Source: Phoronis australis (Eukaryota; Phoronida; Phoronidae). Taken from it: 64,000 bases of DNA. This document shows, in pieces, positions 44,801-55,800 of this stretch. The notes under the pieces were generated by a model, which saw only the letters and a program-made list of their open reading frames with translations, was not told where the DNA came from and ran no database searches. Made by a program: the position numbers and the translations under genes. The stretch spans positions 510,266 to 574,265 of the forward strand of contig NMRA01000046.1 of NCBI GenBank assembly GCA_002633005.1. Direction: 5' to 3'. How positions within the stretch are numbered: the first letter of the stretch is position 1; every line of letters begins with the position of its first letter.

Positions 44801-47800
44801 ATGCCTAGTTTTTGTGTACCGAGCACTCTTTTTTTGCAAAAATGCCTTGTGTTTTGTCATTTAATAAATTCCTAACCACATTTTTGAGACATAACGTAAA
44901 GTGTTCATTTAAAAATTTTTAATAAAATAAGTTGGGGGTTGGGGTTATTTTGCTATGAATGTACCTTTCTTGCATGTGAAAATTTGATTTAAAAACATGA
45001 TCACGTGATAATAATGAAGACACATTAGTAAGAAGCACATTTTAGAATCTCCGATCTTTATCCTTTTAGAAAATATATACTTTTAGTAGTAGACAAAGCA
45101 TAGTTTTTTAATATTTGACTTTAGAGGTTGCTTATTAAGGTCCTAGATAACCCTAAGTCCAAGAAAGGTTTGATATATAATAACCCTAAAATGGTGTATT
45201 TTATTCTAGGCTTCAAAGCTTCAACCGACTATCATCTTCATTGATGAGTTGGACACATTTCTCCGTGACAGGTCGTCCAGTGATCATGAAGCGACTGCCA
45301 TGGTGAAGACTCAGTTTATGACATGGTGGGATGGCATACTTACTGATGATCACTGTCGCATAATCATCATGGGAGCTACCAACCGACCGCAGGATGTGGA
45401 TGCAGCAATTCTAAGACGAATGCCTGCCATGTTTTATGTTGGATTACCGGTTAGTATGTAAACTATGTAATGTAATGCATTGCTAAGTGTTTGGTCAATC
45501 ACAGGTCTTATTTGAAACACTGTCCCGTGATAGTACGTGGGCAATTCTTTGAAACACTGTCCCGTGATAATACATAGACAATTCTTTGAAACACTGTCTG
45601 TTGATAATACGTGGATAATTCTTTGAAACATTGTCCCTTGATAATACATGTACAATTCTTTGAAACGCTGTTCCTTGATAATACATGTATAATTCTTTGA
45701 AACGCTGCCCCTTGATAATACAAGGACAATTCTTTGAAGCTGTCCCTTGATAATACGTGGACAATTCTTTGAAGCTGTCCCTTGATAATACGTGGACAAT
45801 TCACCAACTTGTTACACCACCGTAATTTTTACACTACTTTTCTTTTTGAAGAAGTTCTGTTGATTGTTTGAAATCATTACTTGAAGAAATATACCTGGGT
45901 CAAGAATAAGCAATGCTCGACATTGTGAAAAAGTTGTGCATTTTTTGACAACTGTTTGAGGTTCCATAATAGAACTTGCATCATGTAACTTATTGTGAAG
46001 TGTTAGCAGCTTAATAATATATTTCATGATCTTGGTTCAGGCTTATTACGCAAGTGAAATTCTTCATTTTTGCTATTATGTCATTTGTAAAATTATGTCA
46101 CACATTCTTATTCAGTCTGATGCTGAAGTTATATTGATGCAAATACCGTATTTGCCCTAATAAGCGCCCATGCCCCTATAAGTGCCTCCCCACATGTATT
46201 CAGACTCCGCTAAGATAAGAGCCCAGTCCATGAACATGTACTTGCGAAAAGTGCCTTACCTACAGTTCTAAAATTCTTCAGTAACGTCTTCAATTTATCA
46301 ATGAATGAGATACAACAGTCCTGAAGAAAGTCATTGAGCGCGGAATTTGTAGACCATGAGCCTCACCGCTATGTGGGTATTTAGCCGCGACTAGACATTT
46401 GAAACTTCCGCCGTGCTTCAAAAAGAACACAAAAGTTTTGCTGATCTTGCGAGGAATGTGTCCCATTATGTCCTGGCCTTTCAGAACAGACGCAGCGTAT
46501 TTGTCAAAGGGATTGTATTGTATCTTTCCCGTACAGATCTTCTCTCTCAACAGGAATCCAAATTTCTTTGTACACGTGAAAACTGCAAATCGAAGACTAA
46601 TAAAAAATTGATCTTCGTTAAAAGCACGTGGCCAGAAAGCGTGCGCTACATACAAGTACCTGTCATCAAAGACATTAGTCTTTGGGAACTATCTATTCAT
46701 GAAACGGGTAGCATAGCATTGGCAAGAAATAAATATTGGCACTAATTTCTGAAAGTTTCTAATACCGTAAAAAACATTCGCGTTATTTTTAGGAGGAATT
46801 ATTTAGTTAATCATAATTGGTGTTTTTAAAGTCAAAATAACCCACTGATAGTGAACACTTTCACACCCTTACACGCCCAAATCTCCCGGAAAATAACTGT
46901 TAGACTGTCACGCATCCAGTCACCCGGGGACTTACCGAGACAATTCTCGAACATTTTTTAGCAAATGAGATCAACAGGTGCTAAATAAAACACGTTCTGC
47001 TTTACTCCTTGTGTTAATTTCTTTAGTTACAATGCACACCTAGATCGTTACATTGCGTTTACTCTGGCAAATGAACTCTGATGACACGCACGCACTCGCT
47101 CACTCACACAATACGCAGACGAATTTCAAAACAAACGTCACGTGACTACAACATGTGTGTTCGTCCAGAGATTTTTCTCGTGTTGCGGGGTACGATCTAG
47201 CGCAGATTTGGACTTAAATATGCAGTTAATCCTGACTCCACAGGAAATTAAAAATCTTAGGGACGCTATTTTGAAAACTTAAGAAGGACTTCAGGTAATT
47301 TGTTGATACTCTACTGACGATCGCGAGGCAGCAACGCATCAGTTGGCGAGTTTTCATCTGGGATTTCAGCACAATTTTCCTAAAAGTGATCGTAATTTAA
47401 CTACGAAGTTTGATACCAGTGCACCACAATTTTGTAGGAAGTCTGTCATAGGTTACAGATACGTTACAGAGCATAAAGTTGATGAATCCTACTAAAGACT
47501 TCACCCGTTTCGGAGACCGGGTTTCAACCGGCTTAGGCTATAATAAGTGCCCCCCTCCTGAAACGAATTTTTCTAAGCACCCTGGGCCCTTATTAGGGCG
47601 AATACGGTAGTTTCTTGGGAGTGTATACTTTATTCCAGAACTTCTACAGTTGTCATGAAAATGTCAAAATGTATCATCAACCTAAAGTATCTAATTATAC
47701 ACACCAACGTTTACTCATATGTTTAATAATTATTAATGCTTTTCAATAATCGTTTTACATTACTCATGCTTATTAATAATTTCAGACAAAAGTTAAACGA

Positions 47801-49770
47801 CAGGAAATCCTGGAAATCATATTGACCGGAGAGAATATTGATCAAACAGTTGACTTGACTAAGATAGCTGAAGCTACCGAAGGATTTTCAGGGAGTGATC
47901 TTAAAGAATTATGTCGAAATGCCGCAATATGTGTTGTGAGAGAGTTGTTGGACAGTGAACAGCTAAGTGGGCCTCAGTAAGTAAATGAGAAATTATTACG
48001 CTTATCATTTCAGTGATTTTTAATGACTGGTTTGGCAAGGGGTGAATATTTTAGTTGTGTTGAAATCAGTACTCAAGTTGTACTTGATAGTCGTTCTTCA
48101 CATTTTAATACACAGTTTGACCAATTTCTTAAAAAAATAACAACTAAAAGCATTACTGTCTTACAAGTTTGGGTTATAGTGTTTTGGTGTCATAATGTAA
48201 CTTTCTGCAAAGTTTCCAAGTATTTCCAGCAAGGTAAGGAGCCATTGAAAAATAGAAAATTGGCAATTTTTGGCAATTATTTTTTGCAAAGTAAGTGAAT
48301 AATTAACAGTCTTTAACATTGAAGTATTGAACACCAACAGTTTCTGATACTGATGGTGTAGAAAACTGATAAATCCACAAGTCTTTTGACTAGAGTCAAG
48401 ACAATATTTCTTAATTTACTTGCAAGTGCTCTTGCCATGCAGTATAATATCAGTCAGGAAATTAATTTACACTAATTGTGAATTGCCAACAGAGAAGAAA
48501 TGTGACTTGGGAACTAAGTCAAATGCAACTTCACACTAAGACAGTTTTAGATGTTTCATGTGGGAGCAAGTGCACTTGGATGCCATTTAGGCACGTTTTA
48601 CTGTAGTTTTTGTACTGTCCACATGACTGTTCTCTTTGTCAATTTCAGGATTAAAAGATCCAAAATTATTTATAATATTATAAAAAACAGTTATGTACAC
48701 TTTGGTGCGTGACAAGTACCATCTCAATTGAGTAAAATATTTGGTTCCTTTACTCAGACATCTTATTGTTGATTTGTTCATTTCAAACCTCACTCTGCAA
48801 TTCTTTGTCAACGAAAGGCTGACAGTGCATGACCTGGAAGTACAACAGTGTTTTGATATATCAGGCTGAGAGTCCCTAATCTCTGCTCATGCTTGTCCTC
48901 TTGGTATCAATGAAGACAGTATCTTTATCCATGAAGTCAGGTCAAAGACCCGAATTTTTTCAAAATTATTTTTAGTTCTTCCAGTTCACGCAATAATGGG
49001 GAAAATGGCAGCCAGAGCCTTTTGTTGACAAAGAACCGTAGTGTGCGGTTTGCAATACAACGCGTGTTGAATTAACGCATTAGAGATTTGTTTTCTGTCA
49101 CCACTCCAACATTTGTTTCCCGTCACCTCTCCAACATTACGCACATGTACTGGAGTGTTTCTCGAATACTTGATGGTAGTAATGATAGCGACAATGACAT
49201 TCAAACATTAATGCATATCAAAAGCATATTTGTGTGTCTTTCGGCCCATGCATCTATCCAAAATAAAATTGAAAGAGTTTTTCCAAAGTTTCCCTTGTAA
49301 GCGTAATTGATTATTTCTTGTAAGTGTGCATGATAAACTTGACGACTTGTTCTTTTTGTGCGTTTTGACTATTTTTAGAACTTTTCATAAAAATAGTCGT
49401 TCTCACACTAGACACACATCAATATCATTTTTAAAATGTATAAGTCAAGTTACACTCACTTGCTATTTTAAACTGTACGTTTTACACAAGTGTTTCGTAT
49501 ACAAGTGCATCCTTTTAATTCTGCTCATAGGTGAAGCTTCACAATGCATGGGCCAAAATATTTGGATAAATGAAAGTTCTGTTGAGGGGACTAACAACAA
49601 AGTGTGTATGTAGCGTAATGGTGTATATTTTCAGGAACACATCTGATGACGCATCTTCAAGTGTCCAGCTTCGAGCCATGTCTATGAATGACTTTGAGGA
49701 GTCTCTTGCCAAGATGAAGAGGAGTAAATACACATCGGTCAAGGTTCCACATCAGATTGATGTTGACTGA
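35876..49770 (+). CDS. ATAD1: ATAD1 (Msp1/Thorase) outer mitochondrial membrane AAA-ATPase, complete
   Basis: Extracts mislocalised tail-anchored proteins from mitochondrial and peroxisomal membranes as an ATP-driven hexamer. Eight exons: 35876-36175, 40538-40585, 41134-41311, 43401-43469, 43720-43808, 45210-45449, 47786-47976 and 49635-49770. They total 1251 bp, 416 residues, with all phases consistent. Seen: one membrane segment at about 60-82 followed by KHLDPTNK (human AIDPTRK), the linker [10 protein letters not shown], Walker A GPPGCGKT at 181-188, Walker B IIFIDE at 236-241, [12 protein letters not shown], sensor GATNRPQD at 283-290, arginine fingers RR at 297-298, and [11 protein letters not shown]. 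Human ATAD1 has 361 residues with about 15 before the membrane segment; here the first in-frame ATG adds about 44. In-frame ATGs at 35921 and 36008 are alternatives, the latter giving a human-like N terminus. The gene is head-to-head with PTEN and tail-to-tail with POLR3D. Confidence 0.96.
36388..36461. repeat. 74-nt inverted repeat
   Basis: GTTGGCAAGGTTA at 36388 pairs with TAACTTGCCAAC ending at 36461, and an inner CACCAA / TTGGTG stem follows. The hairpin is strong but has a bulged middle. It could be a small MITE or a structured RNA; nothing decides between them. Confidence 0.5.
39963..40119. mobile_element. hAT-like MITE
   Basis: Ends CAGGGGCGGATTCAGGATTT and, on the other strand, CAGTGGCGGATTTAGAGA. 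CAGNGGCGGAT termini with a G-rich subterminal region (AAGTTGGGGGGGG) are typical of non-autonomous hAT elements in many animals. It is about 157 bp. An 8-bp target duplication was not clear by eye. Confidence 0.65.
40184..40238 (+). repeat. G-rich tract, possible G-quadruplex
   Basis: Two runs of ten G (40190-40199 and 40216-40225) are separated by GG repeats and followed by a GGGG run at 40232-40235, on the coding strand of ATAD1 intron 1. The pattern could fold into a quadruplex in DNA or pre-mRNA. Confidence 0.6.
41560..42840. repeat. Diverged direct duplication in ATAD1 intron 3, around an assembly gap
   Basis: A segment near 41630-41860 (GAGACCAA, TTGGCTTGTC, AACTGTCAGTT, CTAGTTTCTTT) recurs in the same order near 42600-42815 (GAGACCAAGC, TTGGCTTGTC, AACTGTCAGTT, TTAGTTTCTTT). 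Copies are well diverged. Between them lie the poly-C tract and the gap. Confidence 0.5.
42097..42153. other. Assembly gap (57 N) in a poly-C tract
   Basis: The gap is bounded by CCCCCCCACC on the left and a run of 16 C on the right, so the true sequence is probably a long C-rich simple repeat that sequencing could not cross. It lies in ATAD1 intron 3; flanking exons join in phase. Confidence 0.95.
44372..44425 (+). pseudogene. Decayed duplicate of the start of ATAD1 exon 6
   Basis: GGCTTCAAAGCTACAACTCA followed by CTATCATCTTAATTCA closely matches the start of the true exon 6 at 45210 (GCTTCAAAGCTTCAACCGAC then TATCATCTTCATTGA). Similarity extends into the upstream intron (AAATGGTNTATTT). 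In this copy the acceptor CTAG reads TTGG and the frame soon breaks. The foldback element 44435-45151 begins just after it. Confidence 0.6.
44435..45151. mobile_element. Long foldback element in ATAD1 intron 5
   Basis: The two arms of roughly 300 bp are inverted copies: GTTATCTAGAGTCTTAATAA at the left end answers TTATTAAGGTCCTAGATAAC at the right end. Inside, ATTTTCTGAAAGG, ATTCTAAAAT, GTCACGTGA and GGTACATT are each mirrored. A related single arm lies near 3715-3960, and a related terminus (TTAATAAGGTCCTACATAAC) near 57512 in POLR3D. There is no coding capacity. Confidence 0.75.
45515..45801. repeat. 37-bp minisatellite, eight copies
   Basis: Units of GAAACACTGTCCCGTGATAA plus TACRTGGACAATTCTTT repeat eight times; the last two lack 2 bp. 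Since 37 is not divisible by 3, all three minus-strand frames stay open over the array and produce repetitive open frames of 89-121 codons that are artefacts. It starts about 65 bp after the exon 6 donor. Confidence 0.9.
46144..47609. mobile_element. Non-autonomous DNA transposon, 1.47 kb (ATAD1 intron 6)
   Basis: Terminal inverted repeats TACCGTATTTGCCCTAATAA (left) and its complement with one mismatch (right, ending 47609). Subterminal copies of AATAAGNGCCC occur at both ends. The internal open frames of up to 121 codons show no transposase motifs, so it is probably a deletion derivative mobilised in trans. Confidence 0.7.
47977..49634 (+). other. ATAD1 intron 7 contents
   Basis: AT-rich, with a short direct repeat of about 26 bp at 49086-49138 (GTCACCACTCCAACATT and GTCACCTCTCCAACATT). 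No gene or element was recognised in the rest. Confidence 0.6.
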
Positions 49771-49894
49771 TGTTAACACCTTAGTGTTATTCCGCTGTGG
49801 TACCAATAACTTGTGTGGAAATGACTTTGTGCAACAAATTCGGCACATACAGCTGAACTGTGTAAAAGCGACATCATATTCCAGTGTTCTTTTA
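49771..49894. other. Tail-to-tail junction of ATAD1 and POLR3D
   Basis: Only 124 bp separate the ATAD1 stop (49768-49770) from the POLR3D stop (49895-49897 on the minus strand). No canonical AATAAA for either gene lies within the interval, so the mRNAs probably overlap in antisense. Confidence 0.7.
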
Positions 49895-52800
49895 TCACGA
49901 GTCAGACTGAAGTAAACTCTCAAAATCTGGACTGCACACAAGTCTGTAATCTAAATGTCCTAATACTTTCATGTCCCCAATGGAGCCATCCACTTTTACA
50001 GAGACCACATCCTGAAATGAAAGAATTATTGAGCCATTTAGGGCACATAGGCAATTCATACTCCTTAATTTTTCATTCTTTCTTAACAATATTGCCAAAT
50101 TAACCAATTCTTTGAACTTGATTTTGTCAAAATTGAAAAATCCCAATCTTCTATTATTTATTAATAAGTTAAAAGCTCACTTGCTTATAAAACAATGCAT
50201 GTTTGAAACTGCTCTCTACCGAACTTTGCGAATGAATGGCAGACAGATTCATAAGTTCTTCATTGAAAAAGGACGGTATTTGTATCTTTCAAAGACCAAG
50301 AAACCTTCATTTTCATCCCTGTGTATAGATATCCAAAATACAATTCTTAGCGTTGCCTACAAATGGAGCATGTAGAATATTCATTGTGTATTTTGTTTTC
50401 TGGATTTTCTTTTTTACAAACTCTTCAAATTACATCATTCTTTAAACACTCAAAATATATGTGTCTGAGAACTGTTTTGTTTCTCTGATCGTTAGATGAC
50501 CACACAAACTGATACTGGTATATCTAGCGTATGGCCCAGAAGTATCAACAGAAGTGCTAAAAAAGATTGTTTTTTGACTGTTGTATACGGGCATTTTAAG
50601 AGGTTCTCACAATGATTTTATTGCTCACCAAGAATTGTGATGGGTGTGGTCAGACTTTTTGGTTCACCACGCACAAAACACAAAGAATCGGCACATCAGT
50701 GGTGGAGCATTGTTGGGGAAAGTATTGTTGAGATATTTTTCGTTTTTTTTTCCAGTGATCAATGATTTTGTTATGTATGAAACGTGCATATTTGTGACAA
50801 AACTAGGTATGGCACTGGTGACATGCAAAACGTGATGAGACAATTGGGTGTGAATTCTACAGTAAAAGTCAAAAGAAGTCAGACAAAATGACATGGAATT
50901 TCCTGCCATGACAGCTGGACAGAAGCCAAATTCAATGTCAAGATAAATTTTCTTTCAAAACTGAGAATGAAGGGGAATTAACAGGCCAGTAAGTAATGTG
51001 ACTCAGTCATACTGTAAGTGGAATTTTGTCACCCTAATAGTTATTAGCAGTAATTTTTGCTGTTAAAGAATGTCATATTTTGTCTGATTACTTTTGACTT
51101 GTACTGTATGAAACACCAGTCTAAAGGAGAATATTTTTTCAACTAACTGTTTTTTTTTTCAAAACCCAAGAAGCCCTGACAAGTAACAATGTTTACTAAA
51201 TGCGAGTTTACTTTCGGCTGCAGTAAAACAATCACTCAAACACCGGGCTGGTACTCACCTGAAGAAATCCACAGGGTGTCCCTGTGAACACATCCAGGGA
51301 GACTTGACCCAGTAACAAGCGACATTTTCCTGACTTGAGAACCTGTATTTTTCCAATGTGACCTTCTGAGAAATCACCCAGATTATTTTTTGCTTTATCT
51401 TTTGCTTCAGTTTTTTCCTGTAATTTGGGAACAGGACAGATGGACACGTACCACACAACAGTCTAGGTTCAACAAGATGCACTTATATCAAATTGCTATT
51501 ATAAGACAAGAAAAGTCGTATCACCCGCATATTTTATGATTTTTGGAGTTTTTGAATAATTGAGTGACGAAAATTTACCTGGTTGTCTGAGCCTTGATCC
51601 CGTCCATTGCGTTTGTCATCGTCTGATAGACACAAGCCTGGCAGGACGTCAGGAAGTTGAAAGAAAAGCAGAGGTGGGCGATCTGACAAAAGAAAGGATT
51701 GACAGAACCCGAGAATGAAAATTTGTTTAACCAAATGTTTCAGCAACTTCCCAAGTAGCACATTAATACGAAATAGTTTTTAATATTGGCAAAGTATAAC
51801 TGAAATAACTTAATATATACTCAGTAGAGCACAAGAGGACAATTGCCAACAAGAGAAAATAAAACACTTGAAATGCGCCAACAAACAGTATGCCTTTAGG
51901 GTTGTTATAATTTTCATGCATTGGTCGCTATAATACTATAGTGGAAATAGATTGGCGCTGGCTCACCCCAATCACCTCTTTGTCAAGGTCTGTCAAAAAA
52001 TTCGTTGTGCCATAATCAACCGAAAGCAATACAGTGGAACCTCGTTACAGGGAACCTCCCAGGAACTATTGAATATGTTCACTATAACCAGGGAACATTG
52101 TAACCCAATCAACTATTTAGAAAAAATGAACAAGGAATTTCTTGTCTTAAATTAAAATGGCTATCCAACACCCTAGTGGCAATCAAAACTGTTCGAAAAT
52201 CAAATGGTGCCAGCGCATACCTCTGTATAGGCAACATTTGTCAAATCAGTTTGCCAAAATTGACAGACAGTTTTTTGTCAAAAATTGAAATGGCCAAAAG
52301 GTGACACTGAAATTTGAGTGATGGTGGCACATGCCCGTCTTCTAACTCTATGCCAAGCACAGATGATGATGGATGGATGGATGGGATACTGATTACGTGA
52401 CCACAAAGTTTTTGAGAAGGCATGAAACTGAAACTACAAGAAAATACATTAAATGTTGCAGTGCAACTCATGTCCTTAAAAAACAGCACAACACCAATGT
52501 CTTGTGTTTACAAGCGCGAGTGGATTATTTGTTGTGATGACCCGAGCTGATATTTTGAAAAAGATGACAGGTGTGATATGGATAAACTTACCTGTTTTGA
52601 AAGAATTAGAAAAAAGATCTGCACATTCTATATCTTTGACTCTTGCCTTCACATGTGGTAATACTTTGTCTGGTCTGGAACTGTTAATTTCTACAACAAC
52701 ACAGAGCAGCAGATGAAGCAAGTAATACAATCATCTGAAAAAATGAAGGGTACTTCAAAACCATGGACCTAATATGAAGCAAGGATGTTCCATACTGGAA

Positions 52801-55800
52801 ATGCAAACTACTTGCATGTTCAAAAAGAGATTAATATACAAGTAGAATTCATCTATATGTAATGGTTAATGGAATACATGGAGCAAGTAAACTGTCTGTA
52901 AAAAGGTTTTATACCTCTAGCTTTCCAGCTTCACAAACAAGTTTTGAAACCCTCTGTGTAGCGTAACAGTGATCAAATCTGTTATGACTCTCAAGATGTG
53001 TTTTGTTATCGTAATGTGTAAGAAATAGAAAATCCTACACGAGTCTCGGGTTTATGGAAATTTTGTCAAAATCCTGAGGCTTGCTGAGGGATTTTGACGA
53101 AATTTCCGGAAGGTTTTGCCCATGTCATCAACCTAATAGGAGTGTAAAATTTGTTTTCTCACATGAACTGTAAAAACAATCTTTTTTGCCGAAAAACTCA
53201 ACATGTCACCACATGACGCAACTTTTGTAAAAACACGCGCAATTTAAAGTTATACAGTTACTTTTTATTAATAGTTTTATTTCAAGCTCAACAATTGTAA
53301 GTTGCATTCAGCTTTAATTGCAAATATTCAAGTTAGAATCTAATACATAGCCTTTGAAGTTGTAGAGTTAAAACTTAAAAAATATTTATAAATAACAGTT
53401 AGCAAGGCTTCCCTGCATGTGAGCGCTGAATTGATTTTGAGACAGCACAGCTAGACAGCCTCGCTGCGTTTCTTGAGTTGGGGCTTGTCTCCATTTCAAT
53501 GAACGTGGATAGAGATGGGTCCGTTTAAAAAGCTGTTTGGATGTCCTTACGACTGGGAGTACGTACAGTTGCAATACCTGATTTGTCAATCATAAATCAT
53601 AACCTTGTCATTGTTTCGGTGACGCACGTTTGGTTGTTTCAGTGTTTTGCAGACGATAAAATGTAAGGCGTATGGATTTCTACTTAGCACTATTTTGTGA
53701 TTTGCCCAATTAATATAAAAAATTGCGTACTCAGTGTTATTAACCAGTTGTGTCATAACACATTCCAGGTCATGAGAGAAAATGCTGTATCAACATGTAC
53801 CCCAACTATTAAGTAAGTAATTTAGATATCAAATTCAGTCAAAGTGACAACCAACTTGTCTATCCAAAACAACAAAGACAAAATTCTCCAATTGAGTAAG
53901 TATTATGAAAACACCTAGATGTTGCAATCATAGCACAAAAGAACAATTAAATTGGTAGAATGAATGTTCATTATCCGACTCCATTAATAAGGATGAGTGA
54001 TGGTAAGTTACCTGTTCAGTGCTGACTGATGTAGGTCTAAGACTTAGACCTACATCAGTCAGCATTGAAGGAGGACCCGGGTAGGACCCGAAAGCTATGA
54101 GATCTAAAAGGTCACCAGACAGGTAACTTGCCATCACCCAACAATTAAAATTGTTTTGATAACCTTACCAGTGTCAAGAATGTCAGGTTTTAGTTCAGCA
54201 CTTGAAGCCAGTGGCAGTTTAATGGGATTCAAATCATTGTCCAAGTCTGCACCATCAATGAACTATAATAATTACAATAGAATTCTTAGCAGACTGCTCA
54301 CACAGTGACAAAGATCATCCCCATCCATCATCACATTTACAGGAACACACCTGCCAAACTTCATTCTAAGATTCAGGAAGGAGTTTGAGAGATACAGCTG
54401 CAAATGCCAGGTGAAGGGCTGCGAGATGGCAATATGCACCCACACAATGAATATGGGACGTATAAAAAGTCTTGCTGAGAAAAAAATGCATCAACGAGGG
54501 CAATTTCCAGCAAGAGAAATGTGCCCTTGCCAATAAACCAAAATGGTGAATGTTACAGTTTTGTGAACATGTCACTCAGAAGTGAAATCTACCACAAAAC
54601 ATACAGCCAATGGATAACAATGCGCTGAGTCTTTTGTTTTTAATTCACCTTTGATGCCAGCTTTACAGATTCAAATGTGAGTTTTAGCAGCTTTATTCTA
54701 CAGGTTATTTCAGTAAAATGGCCTGTGTACTCAGATTAGTCATGAAAGTCAATGTAATCTTAATCTCAATCTGAAGACAACAAGGTGGAACAAGAACAGT
54801 ACAACATCAAAGAATAAAGGGAGGAGGAATGAGACAGTGGGGGATTCTGTAGTCACACTTGTGGACCCAGTGCTGTGAGAACTAAAAACAAACTTTACAA
54901 ATTACAAACAAGAAGTCACATGGCAAGGTTCAACTGACAACAGAAAGCAACAAAGCGAAGAAATACTTGCATCATCTCGGAGAAGACCATCTAGTATTCG
55001 TTGCGTTTCTTCTGGTTTTTCCCTCTTTATTTTTGCTTTTAAAGAGATGCCGTCACTAGAAGACGCTCCACTACTGGAGCACTTGCCATAGCTGGAACCT
55101 GTCACAAAACAGTACTTTTCAATTAATATACATAATTGTTTAATCACAAATCATTGGTAATCACATGAAATATTGAATTAAAGACAATGCATATAGGAAT
55201 TCTGTAACAACAGATAATGAAAGAAGGCATTATTTTCTAGCTTTAACACTCATTTTTCATAGAGGGTTTGGATATTCTTAAGACAGTAAGTTGAAACAAA
55301 ACAAATTACCCCTCTCTTTCAGACTTTTTTCTGTGGGTCCTTGTTCAAAGATTGAGTGCGACTGTATAACTTCAGGCTTGTTGCGGCCCCTGCCTCTTCC
55401 ACGGCCCACATCATCTTTTCTTTGATTAGCAACTTTTGGTCTTGGTGTGCCTTTATTATCTGAAGCGTTTTTGCTTCCAACTGGTGTATTGCTACATTAC
55501 AAGGAGAGTAAGATTCTCAATTAGGAATGAATCATCCAAGAAATTAATACAGGTAATCTGATAAGCAACTGAGCATAGGCTTCAGGTTAATATTGCTGGT
55601 TAAGCTGCAAACACTTGAATTCACTAACTCTGTTGTTTGTCTTCAAATTTGCATTGGAGATAACAGTTTAATTGTCCGAAGAAATGTTCCAACTGATTAC
55701 AGTACAATATCCCCATCTGAGTCACCCAGCATTAACAATTTTCAAGTTTAAACTAACAATACATGGCAACATTTTTATTACACAAAAATCCTCCTGCTAA

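Noticed and set aside
45434-45807. Three overlapping minus-strand open frames of 89-121 codons
   Set aside because: They come from the 37-bp minisatellite, which happens to lack stops in all three frames, and lie in ATAD1 intron 6.
46290-46745. Open frames of 121 (minus) and 110 (plus) codons as a transposase
   Set aside because: No recognisable catalytic or DNA-binding motif; both are inside a non-autonomous element.
52030-52110. CAGTGGAACCTCGTTACAGG as the end of a pogo/Tigger-like element
   Set aside because: The string is typical of such termini, but no matching inverted end was found nearby, so it was not annotated as an element.
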